Program-made: the position numbers and the translations under genes
The notes under the pieces: generated by a model
What the model was told of the DNA's origin: nothing
Databases searched by the model: none
What the model saw: the letters and a program-made list of their open reading frames with translations, nothing else
Shown: positions 46,926-57,404 of the stretch, piece after piece
How positions within the stretch are numbered: the stretch's first letter is position 1
Layout: the number at the start of each line of letters is the position of its first letter
Source of the DNA: Sorghum bicolor
Lineage: Eukaryota > Streptophyta > Magnoliopsida > Poales > Poaceae
Assembly (NCBI RefSeq): GCF_000003195.3
Contig: NC_012871.2
Location: 48,579,862 to 48,643,861, forward strand
Reading direction: 5' to 3'
Length of the DNA: 64,000 nt

Positions 46926-48159
46926 TGTTGATATTTGGGAACGCAATAAGGAATTGATCCGCAAGCGCACGGATATCGGTGAGCACTTCACTCGGGAGGT
47001 TATCCAGAGTATCGTATTTATTTTTTTACCACTAGGAGAAAGAGTGCATCTGACTAACCGGTCTATTACTACTAACCTTTAGGCACAAAGAATGTCTTTC
47101 GATGTGAGTGATAAATAGAGAAGACTGCAACCGTAGTCTCCTTCTAACCTTGGTAAGGATGATCTACTGTTCTAATGGGGAGGCTAACGGAATCTAGACA
47201 CCACAAAGGATGTTCAACCCGCACCTATAAACCCTATCCTTCCTGCTAACGAGATGTGATCTACAAAGGTAGCTCGGAATTGTCACGTTCCTCACTACTA
47301 CCACGGTCCAGCTAGTCAGGGAATATCTATGAGTACCCCAGCCTAAACACCACGTTTACACCAGCAATGATTACTCTAAACTCTACGCGAAGAGATTAAA
47401 GTAAACTCATAAACCATAAGAACAATAAAACAAGAACTTACTAGAATTTAGAAGTCGAATTACTGAAGAATCCTAGGAGCAAGCTTCGGGTTAGGAGAAC
47501 TTGATCCCGCAGGTACAAGCTTGGAGTAGACACCGACAGGCCGCGCTTCCTCCACTCTACACCTCCACTCTATCTCTCTCAATCTAGTAGAAACTAGAAG
47601 ATCTATTTCTACCTTACATTGATTGCTAAGCCTAAAAAGAAATATTAATTAGAGAAGAGGTTTTCCTTCGAGGGCACCCCTCAGTATCTATGATAATTTC
47701 TTCATGTCTTCTCCAGGGGCCAGGGGGCCTTGCTTATATAGTCCTCCCCTTCTATGCGTTTTTGGGTCGATAGGCGAGGTGGTACTATGTTTTTCTTGAT
47801 CCAATAGGTCGGTGGAATATCCCGAGCGAAAGAGTCCTGATTTGGCTCCAACAGGGGGGCGGGCGCCCAGGCTACCAGGACGGGCGCCCTGGGCCTGGCC
47901 CAGTTTCGCCTCCGCTTCGGTCTCGTGGCTTCTGGAGTCTTCTAGATGATGAAAAATTACGCGATGCGTTGATATCTCTATGTAATCCCGACATGTGGGC
48001 CTTTCTTCCTTATTTCCTGATAACCCCCTGCAGAAATAGATAAACAACAAAACTCGTGGAATTCTATCAGATCAAACCCTAATTCTAGGTGATGGTTGCA
48101 TATTGGTCCTTTCTCTTGTTTATTTGATAATTAAAATTGATACTTAAGAACCGTCAACA
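46926..48159 (-). repeat. Family C 5' LTR
   Basis: 1234 bp, nearly identical to 38830-40063. In its twin GC palindromes (47857-47889) the second box has one change (GGACGGGCGCCC) but the 21-bp spacing is kept. Confidence 0.92.
47857..47889 (-). promoter_or_regulatory. Twin GC palindromes, family C 5' LTR
   Basis: GGGCGGGCGCCC at 47857 and GGACGGGCGCCC at 47878, 21 bp apart, upstream (minus) of the LTR TATA near 47733-47741. Confidence 0.55.
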
Positions 48160-48684
48160 CTATTCATCATTTCCATCATGTATATTTTTGGTCTTTTTAT
48201 TTTTTCTAGAGATTAAACTTAGCAGAAAAAATAAAACACACTTATCTACACACTCTTTTTATTTTGTTTTCGTGTTTATAAAGTGCAGTAAATTAAAGCA
48301 AGAAAATATTTATTTGGTTTTCTAAATTTTCCTTTTAAGGTAAATTAAATACTAGAATAAAAAAGAATAAATAAGAAGAGCAAATAAAAACTTACTCGAT
48401 AAATTTAGGGAGGAACTCCCCCAAGCTGGATGTTGCCGTCGGTCTTACCCGATGTTCCAGAACCGCATCATAGTTGTGATGTTGTCATTCATTGTTGTTG
48501 TATCTTGTCTCAGCTCTTCTACTGCAGCGGCATGGTCCTGGTTCCATTTTTGTTGCTCTTCCAGGAGTCTTCCATGTTCTGCTTGCGTGTTCTGGATGTC
48601 GAGGAGGGTGTTGTCGGTACGAGTGAAGAAAGCACCGGCCTCTTGATAATAGTCATTCGTGAAGGCGTAGGAGGCGTCGAAGTA
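48160..48684 (-). other. Family B non-coding sequence after the ATHILA-like ORF
   Basis: CTATT target duplication at 48160-48164, then AT-rich sequence and GC-moderate sequence antisense to short non-coding ORFs. Nothing else recognised. Confidence 0.5.
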
Positions 48685-50001
48685 TCATCCTGCATCAAAT
48701 TGGGCCGGAGGTCTGGATCCTGAAGCTCCATATGGATCAGTGGAGTACCTGCCCGTATGAAAAGGCGGGTTTGTCCACTGGTGATTTTGGCTCTCCGGCC
48801 ATGTCTCTTCTGTTGGCTCTTGTGGTTGCGCATGACGAGCCCATGGGTCTCGAAGGACTCGAGGGTTGTAATCGCAATAATGCAGGTGCGCTGCTTCTTC
48901 TGGTCCAGGGTCAGCTCCATACCAAGTGCGTTCTCGGTGAGTGGTTATCCTTTCAGATGCCACTCGCTGTGGAGTTCTCTGGTTCACTGGTGTTGCTGCA
49001 ATCTCAATCAAAAAGTTTTGCACAGCGTAGAGGCCAAGGTTCGGGTTAGGTAACCGAATCTTGCCTTTATCATCATACAGCATATACATTATATTCCCCT
49101 CTTTCTTTAACATCCGAGCTTGTCTAAATGTGTCATAGCCATCATAAATTCTTAATTCTTCTATGAAGTCCAACGATGAGTTTTCTAATAAATGAAGATT
49201 AGAGGCTAGACGAGTGATAAGTGAAGTACATCCTACTGGTCCCTGAAGACTAGGTATACTAAGCCAATGTGAAACTAATAGTGTGACAGGTGAAGTGTGT
49301 ACTTTACTAATAGCAGCATATAAAAGTTGTAAATCTCCTACTCTTACTTTCCCAATATCATCGCGATAGAAAAGATTGTACCCAAGCCATTTGTGGAACA
49401 TCCTAAGAGTGGGGTGTTCCATGTCACTGGTTCGGGCTTGACTGTAAAAATTATCTCTAGATATTTCTCTCCAAAACTGGTGTCTCTCAAAATTGGGTAA
49501 ATCGGAGTCAATGTTCAGGATGCATCTTGAAGAGAAACCAAGATGGTCGCTCAGCTCTCTCCAAGATAACATAATTTCCTGTTTGAACATCCGAAAAACA
49601 ATTCCCCCCTCATAGTATTGTAAGGTGCAAAGAAATTCGAGGGTGAGAAGACGAGAACCCAGCTCAGTTATATTCCAAAAATTTGTCCAACCCATCATTT
49701 GAAAAATTAAGTCAAATTCAGTGTCCATACCTGTTTCTTGTAGTAGGGTTGGATCGAGAGTAGGGGTGTGAATGAAATCTTTATTCTTCAATTGCTGATA
49801 GACTTCCTTCTCTCTTCAGGTCTTCAGTCCAAGGTCTCCTATCTTGAGAAGGACCTTGACTTGCTGGCCTGATGAAGATGATGGAGCTTGTGTGGGTATC
49901 GGATCGACGCTCATCTCTGATGGCTGTGAGGAGTGTCGGGTTGAACTCCTTGTACCAATGTTCTTGAGAGCCTTCCCTACATTTTTCACCTTCTTAAACA
50001 T
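48685..50001 (-). pseudogene. ATHILA ORF-like gene of family B, one in-frame stop
   Basis: 439 codons from MFKKVKNVGK (ATG 49999-50001), interrupted by TGA at 49816-49818; the part after it (49791-48685) is open for 368 codons. The central region (LTLEFLCTLQYYEGG, LSWRELSDHLGF, WLGYNLFYRDD) resembles the ATHILA ORF-1 family of plant Ty3/gypsy elements, with a Pro/Gln/Arg-rich C terminus. Immediately upstream is a pyrimidine-rich stretch ending TTTGCAG/G-ATG, which looks like a splice acceptor, and ~340 bp upstream a TATA box. In family B it follows gag-protease directly, with no RT or integrase between. Role in the element unknown. Confidence 0.7.
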
Positions 50002-50339
50002 CCTGCAAACAAAAGTTGGCAAAAACACAACTGGTGGAAAATGTGAGATAAAATGTTAGTGGTTAGCTGTCCGGAGTGTCAGTAGTCAAGGGGTTAATTG
50101 TTCAAGACAAGTTTCTATTTTGGTAGAGCCTCCCCCTAAACAGCTTTTACTTCCGCTTAGACAACGGGATCACTACTTGCTAGGTGACAAACACTCTCTC
50201 ATAAGAACTCCAACCTTCTCTTCCACTCTCCTCTTTCTTTCTACTCTCTTCTCTTTACTACAAAAGCTCCTCCTCGGGAAACTGAGATTTGTGTGGTTTT
50301 CTGAAGTGTTTGTGTGAAGAGAAGGGGAGCTGGAGGTGG

Positions 50340-50397
50340 CCTTTTATAGGCTGAGCAGGGGACAGGGCGGGCGCCCTTGGTAGGTGGGCGGGCGCCC
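50340..50397 (-). promoter_or_regulatory. Internal promoter-like module before the ATHILA-like ORF
   Basis: GGGCGGGCGCCC at 50365 and 50386 (21 bp apart), immediately followed on the minus strand by CCTATAAAAGG (50340-50350). It is a strong TATA box, closer to the GC pair than in the LTRs. Confidence 0.6.
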
Positions 50398-50908
50398 ACT
50401 TGTGATGCCCATCCTGGGTGTGCCTCCTCCACTTGCTTCCTTGCTTTGATCTCACGCAGAATAATATTGTGTTGGTGGTGGTTGGACGGTGGAAAGATGT
50501 CAGGTGAGTGGAAACATATTGGTGGATGAAATTATGTGATGGGATGTATGTGAGATGAAGTGTATGACATGTGGGACCCAAAGAGTGTGGGTCATGCTTC
50601 TAGAAGATTTATATGATTAAATATAATGCAGGAAAATCTATGAGAATCGAAACTTATTGAAAATGATATTGGAAAATATTTTTGTGCCCCCACAATAATT
50701 AATAAATATGGGTTGTTACACACCACGAATATTATTTATCTAGGGCTTTTTGATTATTATAATAATGCTATGAATAAATGTGACTAATGCAAGATTTAAT
50801 TATGCAAGAAATTAAATATGAGAAAAATAATAATGCGGATAAATACCGATTTACCTCCTGGTGAGGGTTTGGGATTTTTAGGTCCCCCAAGCTGGACCTC
50901 CAATTCTT
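50398..50908 (-). other. Family B spacer between gag-protease and the internal promoter
   Basis: About 510 bp, AT rich, no gene. RT and integrase would be expected from here on in a complete Athila element and are absent. Starts (element sense) with a purine-rich stretch CCAGCTTGGGGGACC. Confidence 0.6.
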
Positions 50909-52864
50909 TTAATCTTCTGAGTTACCTTCCTCCGGAGATGGTGTCTCCAGTGGTTCTTCTTGAACTTCCTTCACTGTAGAGTCTCTCTCTGGTCTGGGTT
51001 TGAATGTGAAGTGTTCTTCTTGACCGTTTATGTTGAACTTGATTTCTCCTTTTCCGACATCAATGTGGGCATTGGTAGTGCTCAGAAATGGCCTTCCAAG
51101 GATGATGGATACTTTTGAGTCAGGACTCATGTCCAATACTACGAAGTCTACTGGCACAAGGAAATCTCTGATCTTGACTGGAATGTTCTCGGCGATGCCC
51201 AACGGGTGTCGAACCGATTGATCCGCTAGTTGTAGGCACATTGATGTTGGTTCTAGGGTTGCATGATCAAGCTTTTTGTAGACTGATGCTGGCATCACAC
51301 TGACACTTGCTCCGAGATCACAAAGTGCATTGTTGAAGTGTTGGTTTCCGATCGAGCAGTCAATAGTGGGGCATCCTGGATCTTCCTTCTTATTTGGTGG
51401 TTTGTTGAGGATGGCCGCACTACATTCTTCTGTCAGCTTGATAACCTCAGTGGTGGGCAGTGGTCTCTTATTGTTAAGAATATCTCTGATGTACTTTGCA
51501 TATGTAGGTACCTGTATGGCATCGAGCAGAGGTATGTTGACATATAATTTCTGAATGACCTCTACAAACTTACCAAACTGCTCATCCGACTGCAGTCCTC
51601 TGTTTCTTCTGGGAAATGGCAAATAGTTGGTGTCGTAAAAATCTTTCCTCATTTCTCTAGCTCTTGGTGGTTGGAGCAGATCTTCTGCTTCAACTGGGCC
51701 TTCTTGTTCTATCACTGCTGGTTGCACTGGTGCTGATGTTCTTTGTTTCTCTTTTGGGTATGGTGGATCTCTGGTAGCTTTGCCTCCTCTAGTAGTTATA
51801 TTCTTTACCTGCTTAATGTTAGTAGCAACAAGCAGTGCAGCAGCTATCTTTATTAATTTAAGTTCTACCCTTTTATTAAGAGTGTTTTGCTCATCAAAGG
51901 CAGTTAGTAGAAAATCCATTTTATTGTGTATATCTTTTAGAGATGATTCATTTGTATCTAGCCTTTCTTTAACTTCATCATTAATTTTGGTTTGTTGAGC
52001 AATTATCTCTTTTAATGAAAGTTGCTTGACAGTATTACCTGAATTCATACCTTTGCTATTGGGTTGACTTGAAGTTGGTTGATATTTGTATGCTGTCTCA
52101 ATGGCCCTTTGATCTTCTTTGAACTTGGCCCTCTGGTCAATCCAATGGAGCAAATTTTCCATCTTAGCTGATAATGCATTTACTTCTTCTGGTATTTCTT
52201 CAGTTTGATGACATTGTTGAGCTTTATCTTGGAACCAGCTTTGGTTTTCTGCTATCTTATCCAAAAGTATCTCTGCTTTTCCAGTTGTAAGCTCCAAGAA
52301 TGATCCTTTAGCAGATGCATCTAGGCACTCACGAGTCTTCTGGGTTAATCCATGGTAGAAGGTCTGCATAAGTAACCATGTAGTCATTCCATGGTGAGGA
52401 CAATCTGATATGTATCCTTGAAAACGCTCCCATGCTTCTGAAATGGCTTCTGTCTTCTGCTGTTGGAAACTGACAATATTTCCTCTTAAGGTAGTTGTTT
52501 TGCCTATAGGGAAAAATTTTGATAGAAAGGCATCTGACAAGTTCGTCTAGTTGTTGATGTTATCTTGATGAGTGTAGAACCACTTCCTCGCTTTTCTTTC
52601 TAGTGAGAATGGAAAAAGGCGAAGCAGTATGACGTCTTTGTCAACTCCATTGATGTGGATTGTGCTTCCAATCTCTAAGAAATTCTGCAAGTGTGCACTA
52701 GCATCTTCATGTGCCTTTCCACTGAATTGTGTAGCTTGCACCAAATTGATGAGGCTTGACTTGAGCTCAAACTCGGGTATTCCTTCTTCTACTGCAAATC
52801 TTGGACCAGTTGGAATGTTGTCAAGACTTGGAGCAGAGAATTCTTGCAAGGTCTTTTGTGCCAT
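50909..52864 (-). pseudogene. gag-pro: Family B gag-protease, one in-frame stop
   Basis: Frame from MAQKTLQEFS (52864) to TAA at 50909, with a single TAG at 52547-52549 inside the gag core; relatives have Trp at that place. Gag core: LFPFSLERKARKWFYTH, FLSKFFPIGKT. A middle helical region follows, then a protease domain with ALCDLGASVSVMP, the DLGA-type active site usual in Athila/Tat elements, and ILGRPFLSTTNA. The acidic C terminus ends EEGNSED. No zinc knuckle is visible. The canonical active site contrasts with the altered one in family C. Confidence 0.85.
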
Positions 52865-53192
52865 AGCTTCAGCAATTGGTAGCTAGCTTCTTCTTCTCTT
52901 GATTGCTTTGGTTCTGATGATGAAGAGTTGAATGTACCCAAAGTCAATCCTGTTATACCCTGTATAAAAATATAAACATAGAAAAACAACAGGGTGAACC
53001 TGCCAAAGCAGAGGTGCCTTGTTATGATTTCTCACTTAGTAGCTGTTTTATGCAATTATTTCTCTATAGTCTAGTCTAATATTTTATGTGAATAATCCTT
53101 GATTGATTTTCTGGCTTTCCTTAATATTACCCTTTTGTTCCCTTTAATGACTTATTCCTGAGGCTCGTATAATTCCTATAAGATCCTATAAT

Positions 53193-53210
53193 TCCCCGGC
53201 AACGGCGCCA
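53193..53210 (-). other. Primer binding site, tRNA-Asp (family B)
   Basis: Same 18-base tRNA-Asp complement as in family C, followed by the same GAAATGCT spacer and then the LTR. Confidence 0.9.
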
Positions 53211-53218
53211 GAAATGCT

Positions 53219-54535
53219 TGTTGACACTAGCTAACACCACTTAGATACTAGGTTGTCATCCCTAGCATGGCGCCAGAGTGTACAAAGGTATTTATAAATG
53301 TAAAGGCTCTCTAGAAAATAATCTATTCTATCCGCAAGCGCACAGATAAAACACCTCATTGTACCATTTCACCAGGATAAGTATTCCAGGTATCGTTATT
53401 TATAATTTTGCTCTAGGGATCTAAAGAAGATGGAATTAAATCAAGGGACAAAATCTATCAAGGCATAGACTAGAGATAAACTTGCAAGAACATGATTACT
53501 AAAGAGAAACTCGTCACACAGTCACTTACTTTAGCAGGGGGTAAACCATAAAGATAATGATAATAAAGTATAAGTTCATGGGTAGATAGCACAGCGATTA
53601 GAAAATAGACTACTCCTCATATATGTAGGTGATGTCGGATTAGCTAGAGAATGGATTCTAAGTTATCTACTAACTACTAAGTCATAATCTACTCTAGTTA
53701 TCTACAAGATCATATATAGCATAAAAGACTCTTCATTCATGTATAAGGAACATTGATAAAGTAAATCAGAGCATCGCATGACTTACTCCACAACACCGGT
53801 TCTGCCTGTCCTATCAACGGAGGGTGGACTATATAAGAATCAACAAAGCTGTCACTATCACGGACTACCACACGACTCGGCCAATAGGATACATTTGTAG
53901 ATAAATAACATCTAAGCACCACGCTCACATGTGATCTATCACCTAACTCCCTCGCGACAAGAGCTAAGTGCTTTGCAAACTTATACATAAACTCATTATC
54001 AATTAGAACTATATCAAATATAGAACTAGAGCAAACTAAGAACATAATAATTAGAGACATAATGCAATTAGAACAATAGAATTAGAGAAAGATATGAATA
54101 ATACCAATCTTTATTACCGAAGATCCGAATCCAGAGCGTAGTGCTCTACTTCTCTAATTGCTATCTAATCAAACCTCTAAACTTAAAGGATTAGGGAGTA
54201 GCTAATTCTAATTCTCTGTGGGAGAGAGATCTAAACCCTAACTTTGATGGCTACCTCTGAATAATGATTTCTCCTCTCTCCTCCAGGGGCCAGGGGGTCT
54301 GGTTTTATAGTCCCCTCAAGTGAACGTGAGCCATTGGATCAAACCGACATAGATTGTATGGTTTAGATTGATCCTTTAGGTCGGTGGAGAGTTGTCCCGA
54401 AGCAGAGTCCTGGTTGGCTTCCTGGCCAGGGCGGGCGCCCAAGGGGGGTGGGCGGCCGCCTAGCTCCCGAGCCCGAATCGCGTCCCGTTCGTTCCCGTGG
54501 CTTCTGGATCCTTCTAGATTGAGGAAAATTGCGCT
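53219..54535 (-). repeat. Family B 5' LTR, outer end missing
   Basis: Matches 21476-22793 and stops after GAGGAAAATTGCGC; the last ~195 bp of U3 are lost. Twin GC palindromes at 54429-54461 and the TATA box remain. Confidence 0.88.
54429..54461 (-). promoter_or_regulatory. Twin GC palindromes, family B 5' LTR
   Basis: GGGCGGGCGCCC at 54429 and GGGCGGCCGCCT at 54450; 21-bp spacing. Confidence 0.55.
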
Positions 54536-55060
54536 GCAAAATAACACTAAAGGTTAAAATGTTATGCAAATAAGTTAAAGGAAAATGCTCTAGTATAGCA
54601 CTTTTCATCTGCTTGAATTTCAAATTAGCATTCATATCTATGGCTCTAGAGTTCCTGTTGGTTCAGATAGCCTGAAATAAAGGAGAATGAATCAATGTAA
54701 CCAGATGATGCCAACTATACGGGATAAGCTAAAATTCATTAAACAGATTGTAAAATATGAAAGAGAGGTGCAGTCCAACCTGTGCATATATACATAAAGG
54801 ACAAATTCATGTATCTACTCACAACACTATCAATTAGGTTACCACTCACACCACTATGAGCCTGTTACATATAGGCTCCTCAAAGCACATAAGTTTTTCT
54901 ACTTCTTGCTCACATATATTAAGATGGTTGAAAACATGAATGATTCGAGATGATCCACGTGCAATGACTTGATAACATGACATTGATGCTATTGTTGTAG
55001 AGAATTCTTGGATGAGGAGAAAAGCAAATTATTGTGTCCCTCAACTAACCTGACACCTTC
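54536..55060. other. Unassigned sequence left of CACTA transposase fragment
   Basis: AT rich, no gene recognised. Probably upstream introns or non-coding parts of the first CACTA element, whose 5' end has been lost. Confidence 0.4.
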
Positions 55061-55065
55061 CTGCA

Positions 55066-55696
55066 TTCAAAATTTGATGGATCAACACTTTCCTGACTGG
55101 TTGGAGCAAAAGGTTTGTACATCTAAAATTGCTACAAATTTGGCAAGGGACTAATAGAAGTAATGGACATAAGTTTTTCCCCTTAAATACAGGTTATCTT
55201 AGGTGATGGAACAGGCATCACGACAAAGGTCCGAGCTTTGGCTGCAAAACCAAACAGATGTGGTGTGACATATAGTGGTTACATTATTAATGATTTTAGG
55301 TTCCACACTTTGAGTCGTGAGGCTGCACGGTTGACACAAAACAGCGGTGTGGTCAACATTGCTGATGATGGGGTTAATTATTTTGGCAGATTATCAGATA
55401 TAGTTGAATTGTCATATGCAAACTACAAGGTAGTGCTTTTCAAATGTGAATGGTATGATGTTCATCATAAAGCTGGGTTGCGACAAGATGAGTTTGGATA
55501 CAGTCATGTGAATTTTTCACGGAAAATACACACCGGTGATAAATTAGAGGATGATCCTTTTGTATTTTCATCACAAGTTCAGCAAGTGTTTTATGTCGAG
55601 GACCCAAAAGCTGAACCATGGAACACTGTGGTGAGAGTTAGCCCTCGAGATAATTTTGACATGGGTGTAGAACTCTCCGCATATGAAGAAAGTTAG
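55066..55696 (+). pseudogene. C-terminal fragment of a CACTA TNP2-type transposase (element 1)
   Basis: Exon with LMDQHFPDWLEQK up to 55112, GT-AG intron 55113-55192, exon 55193-55696 (VILGDGTGITTKVRAL ... GVTYSGYIINDFRFHTL ... YFGRLSDIVELSYANYKVVL ... DDPFVFSSQVQQVFYVEDP) ending in TAG. This is the DUF4216-type C-terminal part of En/Spm transposases, and the exon is intact. The catalytic parts are missing, lost at or before the family B boundary. A second, different copy of the same domain is at about 62740-63070. Confidence 0.8.
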
Positions 55697-57404
55697 ACAA
55701 GGCTTGGTTTTTTCAGTCTTCTGATGCTATAGATAAACATTGTGGGTTTTTTCTTTCTCTCCATGAGAATGAACTAGTCTATATTACTTTAAGTAGGTGT
55801 CAACTTATTGGATTATTTTTGTTTAGCATACAAATTTTCCTATTTGATTAAATAGTGTAATCCAAGAGACCTGTAACATGGCTTATTTAATTGTTCCTTG
55901 CTCTGTCCTGGTTATAAGTTAAACAATAGCGGCAATTCAATGTTGAATTTCTAGAGCAACGGCTAGGCTTGACCTTTTGTAATCATTGTTTACATGTGTG
56001 CCTAATTATTTCAGCTTACTAGTATATGATGAGTATCAGCTCTACACCTCGACCCTGTTTTCACTTTTCAAGTTGACAAAGTGTGTTTAGGAGATGCTAG
56101 TTTTCATTAGGTAGCATGTCCATCAACACTCTTGGTTCAGCAGAAACTTCATTCAATATCTTTCTAGTGTCATGTTTTGTGCACTTCAGTCATATTCTTA
56201 ATGTATTGCGTGCAATTGTTAGTGGCCATTGAGGTAGCAATATCAAACCCTTATGATGGAATTTGATGAATCCAAGCCTGTTACGTGATGAAATTTGAAT
56301 CCAAGCATGCTATTCTGGAAAAGCCAATCTACTTCATGCCACCTCTTTTCTTTTCTTACATGGCTCCTACAAATCTTACTGTGCTATTATGGAAAAGCTA
56401 CATGTATAATAAACAAATAAAAGAATTAATCCCATCATACAAAGCTAAATGATTGGCGCAATGGTAAGACATGCTGGTCTTAATCCTTTAATGCTTAGAT
56501 CGAGTCTATAATCCAACATTTTTCCTATTTATTATTGTTATAAGTGTGTGACCAAATCTATCATTTTTTCTATTTTTAATTATCAAGTGAGTGACCATAT
56601 TTTTCCCAATTCAAGTGTGTGACCTATTTTTATATTTATTATGATTATTAGGTGCGTACTCTATCAAACATGTATGCCAAACACTAGCGATTTCACTAAT
56701 ATTTTTAACTGAAAGAAACCAAAACACAATTAATGTTTATACTATTTTAGCCACGAATAATTTATGAAATGTCAGCTCTCGAGTGAAAGATACGCCATAT
56801 CAACTCTGGTAAACAATATGCCATGTTAGCTTAAAGCCCTCTCAGTAGGTTACACGTTTTCAATTTCGCATCAAAAATCGTCTCTACATGGTTAAGAACA
56901 AATTTCGAATACAAATTAAAATGTCTCTACCAGCTAGTAATGTTAAAAGCGTATCTAATTTCGTATCAACTAGCCATTTTTTGTATCGTACAAAAAAACA
57001 TCTCTACACACCTAACAATGATTATTTGATACACTTTACAACGTGTCTTCATCCTACTCACGGTTGAAAGCATGTCTAACTATGTGTTATTTTTATACGT
57101 TTTTAGTTGTGTGTCAGGAAGCATTTTTAGGTGTCTATTGACGATTTTGAGATGCGCTTTACAACGTGTGTAGATGTTACTGACGGTTAAAAGTGTTTCT
57201 AATTTCGTGTATTTTTAATATGATTTTAATAGCGTGTTGAAAATGTGTTTAAATATCTCTTAACGTTGAAAGTGTGTTAAATATCGTGACACTTTGATGC
57301 GTTCTTGAAATTGTGTCAAATAACATCTTTATGTGCCAACATAGAGACGCTTTTAATGTGCGTTACAAATATAGCATGACTACATGGGGGGTTTTCTAGT
57401 AGTG
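55697..57404 (+). mobile_element. 3' non-coding end of CACTA element 1
   Basis: Downstream of the transposase fragment. From ~56880 it is packed with related subterminal repeats (TCTAATTTCGT, GTGTCTA, AACGTGT types) and ends in the CACTA terminal repeat GGGGGGTTTTCTAGTAGTG at 57386-57404. The 3 bp after it (ATA) would be the target duplication. The left terminus is not in the window. Confidence 0.75.
56450..56514 (+). other. tRNA-like segment inside CACTA element 1
   Basis: TTGGCGCAATGGTAAG matches a tRNA D-arm/A box (similar to plant tRNA-Trp), and AGATCGAGTCT resembles a degenerate B box. A cloverleaf is only partly possible. Likely a decayed tRNA-derived SINE or tRNA pseudogene. Confidence 0.3.

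Larger units (their letters stand above)
38830..48159 (-). mobile_element. Family C Athila-like element with RT and integrase
   Basis: Two 1234-bp LTRs (38830-40063 and 46926-48159) flanked by a perfect 5-bp duplication CTATT (38825-38829 and 48160-48164). Minus-strand order: 5' LTR, tRNA-Asp primer site, short gag, protease-like region plus RT, RNase H plus integrase, internal promoter, extra ORF, 3' non-coding, 3' LTR. LTRs differ at very few positions, so it is young. Two single-base frameshifts and one nonsense codon break the polyprotein. Integrase motif order and flavour ([10 protein letters not shown]) fit the Athila lineage. Confidence 0.93.
21476..54535 (-). mobile_element. Family B Athila-like element without RT/integrase, with two nested insertions
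   Basis: Minus-strand order: 5' LTR (53219-54535, outer ~195 bp missing), tRNA-Asp primer site, gag-protease, internal promoter, ATHILA-ORF-like gene, 3' non-coding, 3' LTR (21476-22988). Element sequence is split by family C (38830-48159) and family A (24155-38735). The pieces belonging to B are 22989-24154, 38736-38829 and 48160-53218. No reverse transcriptase, RNase H or integrase is found in them, so the copy is non-autonomous. Because the right end is truncated at 54535, no target duplication can be tested. Confidence 0.85.
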
